Origin: BS150m-G50 sp964501185 [NCBI: uncultured Bacteroidia bacterium] | GTDB taxonomy: Bacteria; CAIWAD01; BS150m-G50 | Length of the DNA stretch: 48,422 bases | Direction of reading: 5' to 3' | NCBI GenBank assembly: GCA_964501185.1 | Contig: CAZCRT010000023.1 | Span: forward strand, 1-48,422 | Shown: one piece after another, positions 40,790-48,422 of the stretch | How the letters are laid out: every line of letters starts with the position of its first letter | Numbering within the stretch: position 1 is the stretch's first letter | The notes under the pieces: generated by a model | Told to the model about the DNA's origin: nothing | Databases searched by the model: none | The model's input: the letters and a program-made list of their open reading frames with translations, nothing else | Program-made: the position numbers and the translations under genes

Positions 40790-42997
40790 ATGAAGAAAGT
40801 GGTACTTTTTCTCTTTACAGGATTGTTGTTAACCGGTACAGCTTCAGCCGGTCAGATTACAATCGGTGAGTGGAATTTTGCCGGTATTGAGTGTTTTCCG
40901 GTAGCACCGGAAACAACGACCGGCTGGGGATTTGAGGCAGTTGCCGGTGCAGGTGTCACGATTACCGAGATAAACATCTGGGACTGGGGACAGTATGACA
41001 TCGTCTACGAAGGTGGTGGTATCATTTCCGTGTCGATGTTCAACTGTAACCTGGGTGGAACCGATGGCACTGATTATGACGTAGATGCACCGGATGACAT
41101 CTTCAACCATTACCTGCCGGAAGTCGTTGTAGAAATGCCGACAACATTCTGTGACTACTGCCCGATGATAGATGTACAGGAAATTTATCTTTCCGACACT
41201 GTTATCGATTTTGATGAAGTAATCATTGACCAGACAGCTGACTGGGAACTGGTAATCCATAATTTTGGTGCAATCGACCTTGAAGTCACTGATGTCAGCA
41301 GTGATAACCCTGCCTTCACCACCGACTGGGCGGATGTCCGCACTACTGTTCCTTACGGTTCACCGCTGACTGTCACAGTCACTTTTGCACCTGTTGCCCT
41401 GGAAGAGTATTCCGGTATTCTGACTATTACCAGCGACGATCCGGACGAATCGGTTCTGACAGTTAATCTTCAGGGTGAAGGGGTTCCTTTACCGGTACCA
41501 GATATCAATCTGTCCTCTTATACCCACGACTATGGTGAGGTTATAATTGGTGAAAGCCTGGATTGGGAACTGTTTGTCTTTAATGTCGGTACCGGGGATC
41601 TGGATGTTACCGATATCCAGAGTGCAAATGAAACTTTCGTAGTGAATTATGAAGGGGCACGGGTGCTTATAGCACCTGGTGATTCGCTGCTGGTGACAGT
41701 TACATTCTATCCAACCGAAGTCATGGAGTACAACGGCACTCTGATGATTCTCTGCGATGATCCGGATGAGCCGGTAGTTGGAGTTGGATTGCTGGGTGAG
41801 GGTATCCCCGACAATTATCCTCCGACACTGGTGCTGCCTGATAACTTTGAGTTCGACGAAGACACAGCGCTGGAAGTGGACTTCAGCGCTTATGCTGATG
41901 ATCCTGATGAAGATGAGTTGACTTTAACCGGTGACCAGGGTTCTAATGTCTTCTTCGTAATCGACGGGCTGATGGTGACATTCAGTGCCATGCCTGACTG
42001 GTCTGGTGAGGAAACATTGAGTTTCACTGTGGAAGATCCGGAAGGTGAAACTGCCACAGACGATGTGCTGATTATTGTCACTGAGGTTGCGGAACCTGAT
42101 CTCCTGCTCAGTCCTGAAAGCTGGGACTACGGCGTAGTTCAGACCGGCACCCTGAGCGAGTTTGTTCTGACAATTGCCAATGGTGGTGACGCTGACCTGG
42201 AGATTACCGATATCACCAGTGATGATGCTGCCTTCTATTCCGATTTCACTGATACGATAGTGTTAGGGCAGTATGAGTCGGCGGAAGTCAACGTAACCTT
42301 TGCACCGACAGAAGAGATCGTCTATGAAGGCACGCTGACCATTGTCAGTAATGATGGTGATGGTGACGCCCTGGTTGCATTGACCGGTGAGGGTTGGGAA
42401 GCAGCTTCACCCGCTCCATTCAGTTTGCTGGAACCTGCCGATGGCAGCGCGGTGGACCCACCGCTGACTTTCACCTGGGAAGAAACCAGCGATCCTGATC
42501 CGGATGATTTTGTCACTTACTATTTCTTCATGTTTGGTGATGAAGATCTGACAGATACTCTCCTGACAGTAGAACTTGACGGTACCAGCTATGACATGGA
42601 AGAGTTACCTTACGAGGGTCAATTCTGGTGGAATGTCCTGGCACTGGACACGAATACAGATGGAACTCTGTCCAGTGAGACATGGTCATTCACCTGGCTG
42701 CTGGCTGTTAATCCCATGCCCAACGGTATCCCGGAAGAGTTCAGCATTTCATCTCTCTACCCCAATCCGTTTAATCCTGAGGTTACCGTAGTATACGGTG
42801 TACCACAGCCTGCTTTTGTTAAAGCATCCATCTACGATATGAGTGGTAGACTGGTGGCTGTTGTGGATCCAGGTTTAGTACAGCCCGGTTACCAGTCATT
42901 CAGCTGGCGACCGACCGGCGCAACCGGCATCTACTTCCTGCAGATGAGTTCAGATAACGGTTGGCGTGAGACCCGACGGCTTATCTATCTGAAGTAG
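40790..42997 (+). CDS. Large secreted ASH/HYDIN-repeat protein with T9SS domain, paralog 2
   Basis: The 735-residue tandem paralog of the preceding gene has the same signal-peptide style, the same N-terminal domain ('NFAGIECFPVAPE', 'GQYDIVYEGGG', 'NHYLPEVVVEMPTTFCDY') and the same GACAGGAGGAAG leader. It has ASH-type repeats at about 135-235, 245-335 and 435-530. A cadherin/Ig-like domain ('PPTLVLPDNFEFDEDTALEV', 'DWSGEETLSFTVEDPEGETA', about 345-430) replaces one repeat of paralog 1. A fibronectin-like domain and a T9SS tail follow ('LYPNPFNPEVTVVYGVPQ...RRLIYLK'). Domain exchange after duplication is likely. The gene has its own terminator. Confidence 0.88.
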   Translation: MKKVVLFLFTGLLLTGTASAGQITIGEWNFAGIECFPVAPETTTGWGFEAVAGAGVTITEINIWDWGQYDIVYEGGGIISVSMFNCNLGGTDGTDYDVDAPDDIFNHYLPEVVVEMPTTFCDYCPMIDVQEIYLSDTVIDFDEVIIDQTADWELVIHNFGAIDLEVTDVSSDNPAFTTDWADVRTTVPYGSPLTVTVTFAPVALEEYSGILTITSDDPDESVLTVNLQGEGVPLPVPDINLSSYTHDYGEVIIGESLDWELFVFNVGTGDLDVTDIQSANETFVVNYEGARVLIAPGDSLLVTVTFYPTEVMEYNGTLMILCDDPDEPVVGVGLLGEGIPDNYPPTLVLPDNFEFDEDTALEVDFSAYADDPDEDELTLTGDQGSNVFFVIDGLMVTFSAMPDWSGEETLSFTVEDPEGETATDDVLIIVTEVAEPDLLLSPESWDYGVVQTGTLSEFVLTIANGGDADLEITDITSDDAAFYSDFTDTIVLGQYESAEVNVTFAPTEEIVYEGTLTIVSNDGDGDALVALTGEGWEAASPAPFSLLEPADGSAVDPPLTFTWEETSDPDPDDFVTYYFFMFGDEDLTDTLLTVELDGTSYDMEELPYEGQFWWNVLALDTNTDGTLSSETWSFTWLLAVNPMPNGIPEEFSISSLYPNPFNPEVTVVYGVPQPAFVKASIYDMSGRLVAVVDPGLVQPGYQSFSWRPTGATGIYFLQMSSDNGWRETRRLIYLK

Positions 42998-43023
42998 AAG
43001 TTGATCTACAGACGATTATTCAT

Positions 43024-43052
43024 GGCCCGGCTCAAACCGGGCCTTTTTTTTT
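43024..43052 (+). terminator. Rho-independent terminator
   Basis: GGCCCGG (43024-43030) and CCGGGCC (43037-43043) form a 7-bp GC stem with a 6-nt loop. The T run after it is nine long. It follows the second large secreted paralog by 27 nt. Confidence 0.9.
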
Positions 43053-43167
43053 ACGTCGCTTTCCATGGGGTAATTATTGTAATTCACTCTTTGGATTAAT
43101 TATAGAGAACCATACATTATATCGCGGTCATAAATAGTATCACCCGGGGGCAATTAGGAGGTCTATT

Positions 43168-43530
43168 ATGCCAGATCAGGTCAGAGTTGACGAAGAGGCC
43201 GGTATTATCAGGGTTCAATCCTATGGAGCGGTTTCAAAGGATGATGTTGCCGAATCAATTAAGCAGATCCGACAGATTTTCAGCGAGCTGGGTTTTAACA
43301 GGATTCTCGTGGACACAACAGGGCAGGAAACAATGGCCAATGCTGCTGAGATCTTCGAGTTATTCTCAAATTTCCCTCGAGAGCTCATTCTTGCCATGAT
43401 TACCGATCAGGCTCAGGCAACAGCAAAGGATATCGCATTCATAGAGACCGTCGGTGTGAACCGTGGATTCATGATGAAGGTCTTCCATGAAGAGGAACAG
43501 GCACTGCAATGGTTGAACCGGGAGAAGTAG
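43168..43530 (+). CDS. Small SpoIIAA/STAS-like cytoplasmic protein
   Basis: The 120-residue protein has no signal peptide and an alternating strand-helix pattern: 'AGIIRVQSYGAVSKDDVAES', 'RILVDTTGQE', 'ELILAMITDQAQ' and the C-terminal 'EEEQALQWLNREK'. This fits the SpoIIAA-like/SEC14-like STAS fold (PF11964-type) better than true RsbV. 'VDTTGQETMAN' occupies the switch position but lacks the MDS motif. It probably binds a small lipid-like ligand or partner; there is no direct evidence. GGAGG lies before the ATG. It is the first gene after a strong terminator, and the acetyltransferase gene follows at 70 nt. Confidence 0.65.
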   Translation: MPDQVRVDEEAGIIRVQSYGAVSKDDVAESIKQIRQIFSELGFNRILVDTTGQETMANAAEIFELFSNFPRELILAMITDQAQATAKDIAFIETVGVNRGFMMKVFHEEEQALQWLNREK

Positions 43531-43600
43531 AGAGAACCCCCTGCTGGATAAATACAGCACCCCCGATGAATAGAGCAAACAGTGAAAGTGCATCAGCGTG

Positions 43601-44473
43601 ATGCCTGTCTCACTTCAATTGCAACCGGATATAGTGGAGCGATACCTCAAGCTCCTCTCTGTTCGCAGAAGCGCGCCAACCCTGAATGCGCTACGGGAAC
43701 TCGTTCAGGCACACATGTTTCGGGTTCCATTTGAGAACCTGTCCAAGTTGTATTACAAAAAGCACAGAGGGCTGCGAACTCTGCCAGCTGTCGAGCTGTT
43801 TCTGGATGGCATTGAGAAGCATTATCTCGGTGGCACCTGTTATGTAAACAACTACTACTTATACCTGCTCCTGACAAACCTGGGATATCAGACGATGTTG
43901 TGTGGGGCGAAGATGTTACACCCGAATGCCCACCTGGTAAGTATGGTTGACCTGGATAACCGCCAGTATCTGATTGATGCAGGTTATGCTGCTCCATTTC
44001 TGCAACCACTGCCACTTGATCTGAAAGAGGATCTTGTCATCCTGTCCGGAGCTGACCGGTATCTGCTCAAACCACGAGATAAATACGGGTACTCACAACT
44101 GGAGCTGTACAGAAATGGAGAGCTGTACCATGGGTATCAGGTGGGTCCGGAGCCACAGAGAATTGAAGACTTTGAGGCTACTATTACTGATTCCTACCGG
44201 GATGAGGCAGCTTTCATGAACCAGATTCTGATAGCCCGGTTCTTCCGCCTGCGGCGTAAGACGAGCAATGATCTAACAAACTCTAATAGTTATCCCTGTC
44301 GTATCTTCCAGGGCCGTTCATTGTGTATCAGGGATATGACCTTAATCGAATCCAGCGGTTCTGAATCAACCTTCCGGACATTGTCAGGCAGAGGCGAGCT
44401 TGTTCAGACCATCACAGATTATTTCGGGATTACCTCCCCATTTACTGATGATCTGCCGGCTGATTGCTGCTGA
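43601..44473 (+). CDS. Arylamine N-acetyltransferase family protein
   Basis: The 290-residue protein has the catalytic triad of the NAT family in order: Cys80 in 'GGTCYVNNYYL', His111 in 'NAHLVSMV' and Asp126 in 'YLIDAGYAAP'. The opening 'MFRVPFENLSKLY' corresponds to the family's 'PFEN' motif. It would transfer an acyl group from acyl-CoA to an arylamine, hydrazine or a biosynthetic amine. The usual RCxE around the cysteine is TCYVN here, so specificity may differ. In other bacteria, family members also act as amide synthases in ansamycin-type pathways; no such cluster is seen here. A GTG one codon upstream (43598) is possible, and the ATG is preferred. Confidence 0.82.
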   Translation: MPVSLQLQPDIVERYLKLLSVRRSAPTLNALRELVQAHMFRVPFENLSKLYYKKHRGLRTLPAVELFLDGIEKHYLGGTCYVNNYYLYLLLTNLGYQTMLCGAKMLHPNAHLVSMVDLDNRQYLIDAGYAAPFLQPLPLDLKEDLVILSGADRYLLKPRDKYGYSQLELYRNGELYHGYQVGPEPQRIEDFEATITDSYRDEAAFMNQILIARFFRLRRKTSNDLTNSNSYPCRIFQGRSLCIRDMTLIESSGSESTFRTLSGRGELVQTITDYFGITSPFTDDLPADCC

Positions 44474-44567
44474 TACGCGGTATCATAGCGATTCTCCACC
44501 CCATGCTGAAAGCACGCTTCAGCAAAAGAGTTGTTGTTCGAAAACAGTCACTTCTGAATCGCTTTTC

Positions 44568-44619
44568 AGTATTTCCCTGAAATGATAATCTGTACCGGTA
44601 GTTCTTATAGGGAAATACT
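44568..44619. repeat. 11-bp perfect inverted repeat
   Basis: AGTATTTCCCT (44568-44578) and AGGGAAATACT (44609-44619) are exact inverted copies separated by 30 nt. They lie in the 247-bp gap before the GH73 lipoprotein gene, about 100 nt upstream of its ATG. The position fits an operator for a dimeric regulator with looping, or an mRNA stem. No regulator gene is adjacent. A smaller hairpin GCTGAA/TTCAGC lies near 44502-44520, just after the acetyltransferase gene. Confidence 0.55.
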
Positions 44620-44720
44620 ATAATGGCTTTTCGATGCCGATAAGATATAATGATAAGATCAAACCAGCTTTCCAGGATTGTGAACAGGAAGATAACAGAT
44701 CGCAGATCAGAGAGTGGTGA

Positions 44721-45482
44721 ATGGAAATAGCACGATTGTATTTCAGAGTCTTCACATTATCGTTGTTACTGACAGCCTGCTCTGGTGATTCAAAGCAACC
44801 TTCAGATTCCCGTCAGCATTCCTCCCCTGACACTGCAGCGGCAACTTCTGCAGCAGGTGAATTTGAAACCGGGGCCGGTTACAGTGTAGATGATATCCCG
44901 GCAAACATGACTGTGCTGGAGAAAAAGCAACGATTTAGTACTCTGGTGTTACCGGTCATTGAAGAAGTCTACGCAGAGCTTCTGGAACTGTATAAGGAAG
45001 TAGGCAGCCTGATCGAGAGCGGCAGTGACAGTACACAACTTGCGGTACTGAGGAAGAAATATCGAGCACCGGGCAACCTCGCACTGTTGCAGGCAATCAA
45101 ACCTCATCCTGTCAGTATCGCACTGGCACAGGCGGCTATGGAAAGTGGCTGGGGAACTTCGCGTCTCTTCCGTACTGCCAACAACCTGTTCGGTGTATGG
45201 TCATTAAGTGCAAATGAACCCCGGATTGCAGCGGGTGAGAAGCGCGGTGAAAAAACAATCTGGATGAGGAAATATTCCTCCATTGAGGAAGCGGTAAGGG
45301 ATTATTATCTGATACTGGCTCGATCATATGCATTCAGCGAATTCAGGGTGTTGAGAATGCAGACGAATGACCCCTTCACACTGGTAACACAACTCGATAA
45401 TTACTCTGAAAAGGGTACAGCTTATGGTGAAGAGCTGGCTGCCCTGATCAGATACAACAGGTTTGATCGGTACGACAGGTAA
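44721..45482 (+). CDS. Lipoprotein with GH73/Bax-type peptidoglycan hydrolase domain
   Basis: The 253-residue protein has a lipobox 'LLTAC' with Cys20. A Ser/Ala/Thr-rich linker (about 21-55) follows, then a helical segment with coiled-coil character (about 65-115). The catalytic domain (about 118-250) contains 'ALAQAAMESGWGTSRLF' with Glu141 as the likely acid, 'ANNLFGVWSL', 'KYSSIEEAVRDYYLILARSY' and 'LVTQLDNYSEKGTAYGEEL'. This is the pattern of E. coli Bax and GH73 N-acetylglucosaminidases. The enzyme should cut murein glycan strands while anchored in the membrane. It appears to be monocistronic; a GATGGT-TTC-ACCATC hairpin lies 18 nt after its stop. Confidence 0.85.
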   Translation: MEIARLYFRVFTLSLLLTACSGDSKQPSDSRQHSSPDTAAATSAAGEFETGAGYSVDDIPANMTVLEKKQRFSTLVLPVIEEVYAELLELYKEVGSLIESGSDSTQLAVLRKKYRAPGNLALLQAIKPHPVSIALAQAAMESGWGTSRLFRTANNLFGVWSLSANEPRIAAGEKRGEKTIWMRKYSSIEEAVRDYYLILARSYAFSEFRVLRMQTNDPFTLVTQLDNYSEKGTAYGEELAALIRYNRFDRYDR

Positions 45483-45699
45483 CGCCCGGAAGTGTCACAG
45501 ATGGTTTCACCATCCCCCAACCCGTCATAACACCATATTTTCCGCATCACATAAGAATCACTCGATTGTTAATGGCTTGTTGTTACTGTAATTCTTATTA
45601 TTCATAAGGGAGTGACAATTACATGTATCTCTCTCAATTCGCATGTTCCTCATATATCCATAAACAATAGACCGGACGATAACAATCCTGGGAGATCTC

Positions 45700-47604
45700 A
45701 TGTATTATCCGAAATCGATCCATTTCCTGTCATCACTCTGCTTTACAGTAATTGTCCTCACCCTCTATACAGCTGTGCCGGTTAACGCCGCTGTTCTCCA
45801 GGTTGGTGAAGGACAGGATTACGAGCTGATTATGGATGCGGTAACTGCTGCCGCTCCCCACGATACGGTGCTTATCCACGACGGCAGCTACAATGAAAAT
45901 GTGGATATCAGCTCCAGTCTGACTCTGACTTCTCTAAATGGTGCCGAATCTGTGATCATCAGCACATCGACTGACTGGGAAGATGTAATTGATGTAACAG
46001 CTGACAGCGTGTTTATAGAGGGTGTCAGTGTATGCGACGCCGTGTACGGTATCGGTATTCACTATCATAACGTGATTGGCGGGACTGTCCGGCACTGCAG
46101 GGCTGGTTGGGAACCTGGTAACAGTAACCAGTGGGGTATCTATCTGCAGGACGCTGATCAGATGATTCTGGAGTATAACCTGTGCTCTTACAATGGTGAA
46201 GTAGGTATCTACATGTACAGCCCCGAAGAGGTAATCGCGCGCTACAACATCTGTAACTACAACATTGCCCCGGTTTATGAAGAAGCCAGCGGGATTCGTA
46301 CCCACGCATCATTCCATACTTTTATCCATGATAATGAGTGTGTGGGCAACGATATTGGCATTCACTACGCCTACAACTCCACTAATGACTCCATCACCGG
46401 CAACAGCTGCAACGAGAATCGCTACGGTCTTTACAGCTATTTCCAGACCCGTTTGAATATCTCAGGCAACAGCTTCAATGATAACAGCCAGGCAGGTATG
46501 TTCATTTCCAGTCTGAACCGCTGCACAATTGCCGGTAACGAAGTAATGAACAACACTCATTTTGCCATAGATGAATACTACTGTCAGTCTACTCATTTTT
46601 TCCTCAACGACTTCCTGCACACAGCCGATACCCTTTTCCACCTGACAGGTGGAGGTAATCTGATTTTTCATGCACCCTCCATGCTGGCGTTTAACAACGG
46701 GGAATCCACCATCAAGAGTTACCTGGGCAACTACTACAGCTGCTATCCGGGAAGTGATGATGACAGTGACGGTATTGGTGATAGCCCTTATGAATTCGGT
46801 GATTTCAGTGATCAGTTTCCGTTGATGAATTCAGGTTCTGATGCCGCCTCACTGACCTGGTTCCCCGGCGAAGAGGGTATGACCCGGGGGGATATGGGCA
46901 CTATCGGCGGATTTGAGCATGTGGACGAAGAGGGGACCTTACTCTGGATTGCCGATGAAGCGGCAGTCAGTAATCTCACTTTTCCTGCAGGTTCGCAGGA
47001 TGATTCCACCAGCTGGACCGGTTTTCTGATGTATGAATACAATGATCATCCGGAATTGCTGCTGGAGTTCGGCAGCTGGGATGGAGTGACCTTTACACCG
47101 GGTGGGCCGGAAGTGCTGCTGGAGGGGTTCGCTACTTACTATATCCATCGTTTCGCCACAACTGCGGCGATGTTCATGGTTCCAGAGGGGCACTATCTGG
47201 CTGTTCGGGGAACACTGTATAACGAAGACCGCGACTTCAATTTCCATCGTGGTGGCGCCTGGGCATTTCTCTCCGCACCGGAGGGAACACCACAGTACCC
47301 GGGCCTCGAAGCGATCGGTGAGCTAACGGAGCAGCCAGAAAGCTTTGACCTGCAGCTGAAGAACTACCCCAATCCCTTCAATCCGACCACGACTATCGAA
47401 TTCAGTCTCACACATCCGCTGGAAGTCAGTCTGGTTGTGCGCAATGTTACGGGGCAACAGGTTGAACTGCTCCAACTCGGGCGGCAGGCTGCCGGTACGC
47501 ACCGGATCAGACTCGATGGCAAGAATCTGGCCAGCGGTGTATACTTCTATACAGTTACCGCAGGGGAGCATAGTCAAACCGGTAAGCTGATGTTACTCAG
47601 ATAG
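45700..47604 (+). CDS. Secreted NosD-like parallel beta-helix protein with T9SS domain
   Basis: The 634-residue protein has a signal peptide (about 1-30). Residues about 32-370 are beta-helix coils of NosD/CASH type ('GIYLQDADQMILEYNLCSYN', 'GIYMYSPEEVIARYNIC', 'GLYSYFQTRLNISGNSFNDN'), ending with the common 'DDDSDGIGDSPYEFGDF' segment. A separate domain of unknown type spans about 385-555 ('SLTWFPGEEGMTRGDMGTI', 'SWTGFLMYEYNDHPELLLEF', 'YYIHRFATTAAMFMVPEG'). The T9SS tail is 'NYPNPFNPTTTIEFSLTHPL...SGVYFYTVTAGEHSQ'. Possible carbohydrate binding or cutting is inferred only from the fold. Confidence 0.86.
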   Translation: MYYPKSIHFLSSLCFTVIVLTLYTAVPVNAAVLQVGEGQDYELIMDAVTAAAPHDTVLIHDGSYNENVDISSSLTLTSLNGAESVIISTSTDWEDVIDVTADSVFIEGVSVCDAVYGIGIHYHNVIGGTVRHCRAGWEPGNSNQWGIYLQDADQMILEYNLCSYNGEVGIYMYSPEEVIARYNICNYNIAPVYEEASGIRTHASFHTFIHDNECVGNDIGIHYAYNSTNDSITGNSCNENRYGLYSYFQTRLNISGNSFNDNSQAGMFISSLNRCTIAGNEVMNNTHFAIDEYYCQSTHFFLNDFLHTADTLFHLTGGGNLIFHAPSMLAFNNGESTIKSYLGNYYSCYPGSDDDSDGIGDSPYEFGDFSDQFPLMNSGSDAASLTWFPGEEGMTRGDMGTIGGFEHVDEEGTLLWIADEAAVSNLTFPAGSQDDSTSWTGFLMYEYNDHPELLLEFGSWDGVTFTPGGPEVLLEGFATYYIHRFATTAAMFMVPEGHYLAVRGTLYNEDRDFNFHRGGAWAFLSAPEGTPQYPGLEAIGELTEQPESFDLQLKNYPNPFNPTTTIEFSLTHPLEVSLVVRNVTGQQVELLQLGRQAAGTHRIRLDGKNLASGVYFYTVTAGEHSQTGKLMLLR

Positions 47605-47660
47605 ACGCTCTGCTGAGATGACAATGACCACTGATCCGTAGGCACTATTCGGAGGTGATT

Positions 47661-48422
47661 ATGTGCAGTTCTCTGTTTTTGTTGTTACTCCTGATAAGTC
47701 ACTCTATATCCGGTGGTGGTGCTCTGGCAGCAAATCCTGGAGATGGCGACCTTAACACTGTCCTGTTCAAGCGTGTGCAGGAGCCAAATGAGAACGCTTT
47801 CAGCCTGCTAGTACCTGAGGGATGGCAGCTGGAAGGTGGAATCTTCAGGATTGATCCTACGGCACAGGGTGGCGCCGCACAATCTATTGCCGCCAGATGT
47901 GACCTGACGGTTAAGAAGGATCGAATCGGTAGCGTCATGATGCACTGGTTGCCTGACATGCTCTACTTCGACGCCCGCAACTCCCCGGCCGGACAGATGG
48001 GCCTGTTTCCACCCGGCAGTAATTACAACGGTATGACGGTAATGCCGTTACTGGCGGCCGGAGATTTCATGAGCCAGCTGGTCTTTCCCTATCTGCATCC
48101 GGGTGCGGCTGATGTGCGTGTTGTGGAACATAAGCCACTACAGGATTTTGCCCGCAGGTATCAGCAGCGGCTTCAGGTGGCATTCCCCGACATGTCATTC
48201 AGCTATGACGCGGCTATGCTGACCGTCACCTATCGGGAGGAGGGTGTAACCTACAGGGAGATGCTGTTTGCTCTGGTCGAAAACTGGGGCCAGCTCGGTG
48301 CCGGCATGTGGGGAAACAAGGAGACCTTTGTAATACGCGCTCCGGCAGACCAGTTCGACCGGTGGGAGTCGCTCTTCAGCATCATGCATACTTCGGTGAT
48401 TTTCAATCCGCAGTGGATTGCC
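47661..48422 (+). CDS. Uncharacterised exported protein, 3' end cut by the window edge
   Basis: The frame is open from the ATG at 47661 to the right edge (254 codons, no stop). GGAGG at 47651-47655 is well placed before the ATG. There is a signal peptide (about 1-24, ending 'ALAAN'). The mature part opens 'FSLLVPEGWQLEGGIFRIDP' (a domain often described only as hypothetical) and has 'YFDARNSPAGQMGLFPPGSN', 'GAADVRVVEHKPLQDFARRY' and 'ENWGQLGAGMWGNKETFVIR'. I recognise the pattern as a conserved exported family but cannot name a function. The repeated 'WGNKE' and 'PEGW' segments are useful search anchors. It follows the T9SS beta-helix gene by 56 nt and may share its transcript. Confidence 0.75.
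   Translation, partial: MCSSLFLLLLLISHSISGGGALAANPGDGDLNTVLFKRVQEPNENAFSLLVPEGWQLEGGIFRIDPTAQGGAAQSIAARCDLTVKKDRIGSVMMHWLPDMLYFDARNSPAGQMGLFPPGSNYNGMTVMPLLAAGDFMSQLVFPYLHPGAADVRVVEHKPLQDFARRYQQRLQVAFPDMSFSYDAAMLTVTYREEGVTYREMLFALVENWGQLGAGMWGNKETFVIRAPADQFDRWESLFSIMHTSVIFNPQWIA

Noticed and set aside
43168-43530. Treating the small STAS-like gene as part of the partner-switching operon
   Set aside because: It is 26 kb away, lacks the MDS switch motif and fits the SpoIIAA-like family better.
1-48422. tRNA or rRNA genes
   Set aside because: I scanned the intergenic gaps for cloverleaf and GGTTCGAATCC-like segments and found none; an automated covariance search would be decisive.

Overview
The window looks like chromosomal DNA of a Gram-negative bacterium of the FCB superphylum, probably outside the Bacteroidetes proper (Calditrichota, KSB1, Zixibacteria, Latescibacteria or a similar candidate phylum). 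This placement is an inference. It rests on six secreted proteins ending in a type IX secretion (T9SS) type A sorting domain of the 'NYPNPFNP' kind, on an LptD-like outer-membrane protein and a LapA/LapB pair that imply LPS, and on intergenic repeats typical of such genomes. I saw no rRNA, tRNA, CRISPR array, integrase or transposase, and no T9SS machinery genes.

Layout. 1-6.2 kb: surface and secreted proteins (a cohesin-like protein, a T9SS beta-helix protein, two tandem paralogous lipoproteins, a T9SS propeller protein), with a patch of decayed gene 3' ends at 4.42-4.68 kb. 6.4-8.8 kb: a two-gene acyl-CoA module on the minus strand. It has a CoA-acylating aldehyde dehydrogenase with a C-terminal helix like a microcompartment encapsulation tail, and a PduL-type phosphotransacylase with a EutQ-like tail. 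9.4-10.1 kb: a PLP homeostasis protein. 10.3-17.0 kb: a five-gene signalling operon with two soluble histidine kinases carrying degenerate receivers, an RsbU-RsbW fusion, an RsbV STAS protein and a receiver-RsbW fusion. Together they could form a complete partner-switching circuit joined to two-component input. 17.2-18.1 kb: a small unknown gene convergent with an ArsR/DUF2087 regulator.

18.3-27.3 kb: a tightly packed plus-strand cluster miaB-lapA-lapB-SPOR protein-mutS-low-MW phosphatase, then a T9SS PQQ-propeller protein. 27.4-31.2 kb: a large minus-strand beta-helix/PKD gene split by a one-base slip in a G tract, followed by the decayed start of a similar gene and a cluster of palindromes. 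31.5-38.2 kb: minus-strand lptD-purB-membrane glycosyltransferase/TPR-SDR, probably one operon. 38.3-43.0 kb: two large tandem secreted paralogs, each with its own terminator and strong Shine-Dalgarno. 43.2-48.4 kb: a SpoIIAA-like protein, an arylamine N-acetyltransferase, a GH73-type lipoprotein, a T9SS NosD-like beta-helix protein, and an uncharacterised exported protein that runs off the right edge.

Several observations point to local turnover by small duplications. The 3' ends of T9SS genes recur at duplication junctions (2.62/3.57 kb and 4.50/4.61 kb). A 228-bp inverted-repeat element occurs twice. A short palindrome sits inside one T9SS domain. The best candidates for new biology are the compact partner-switching operon, the shell-less microcompartment-like enzyme pair and the shared N-terminal domain of the two large secreted paralogs.
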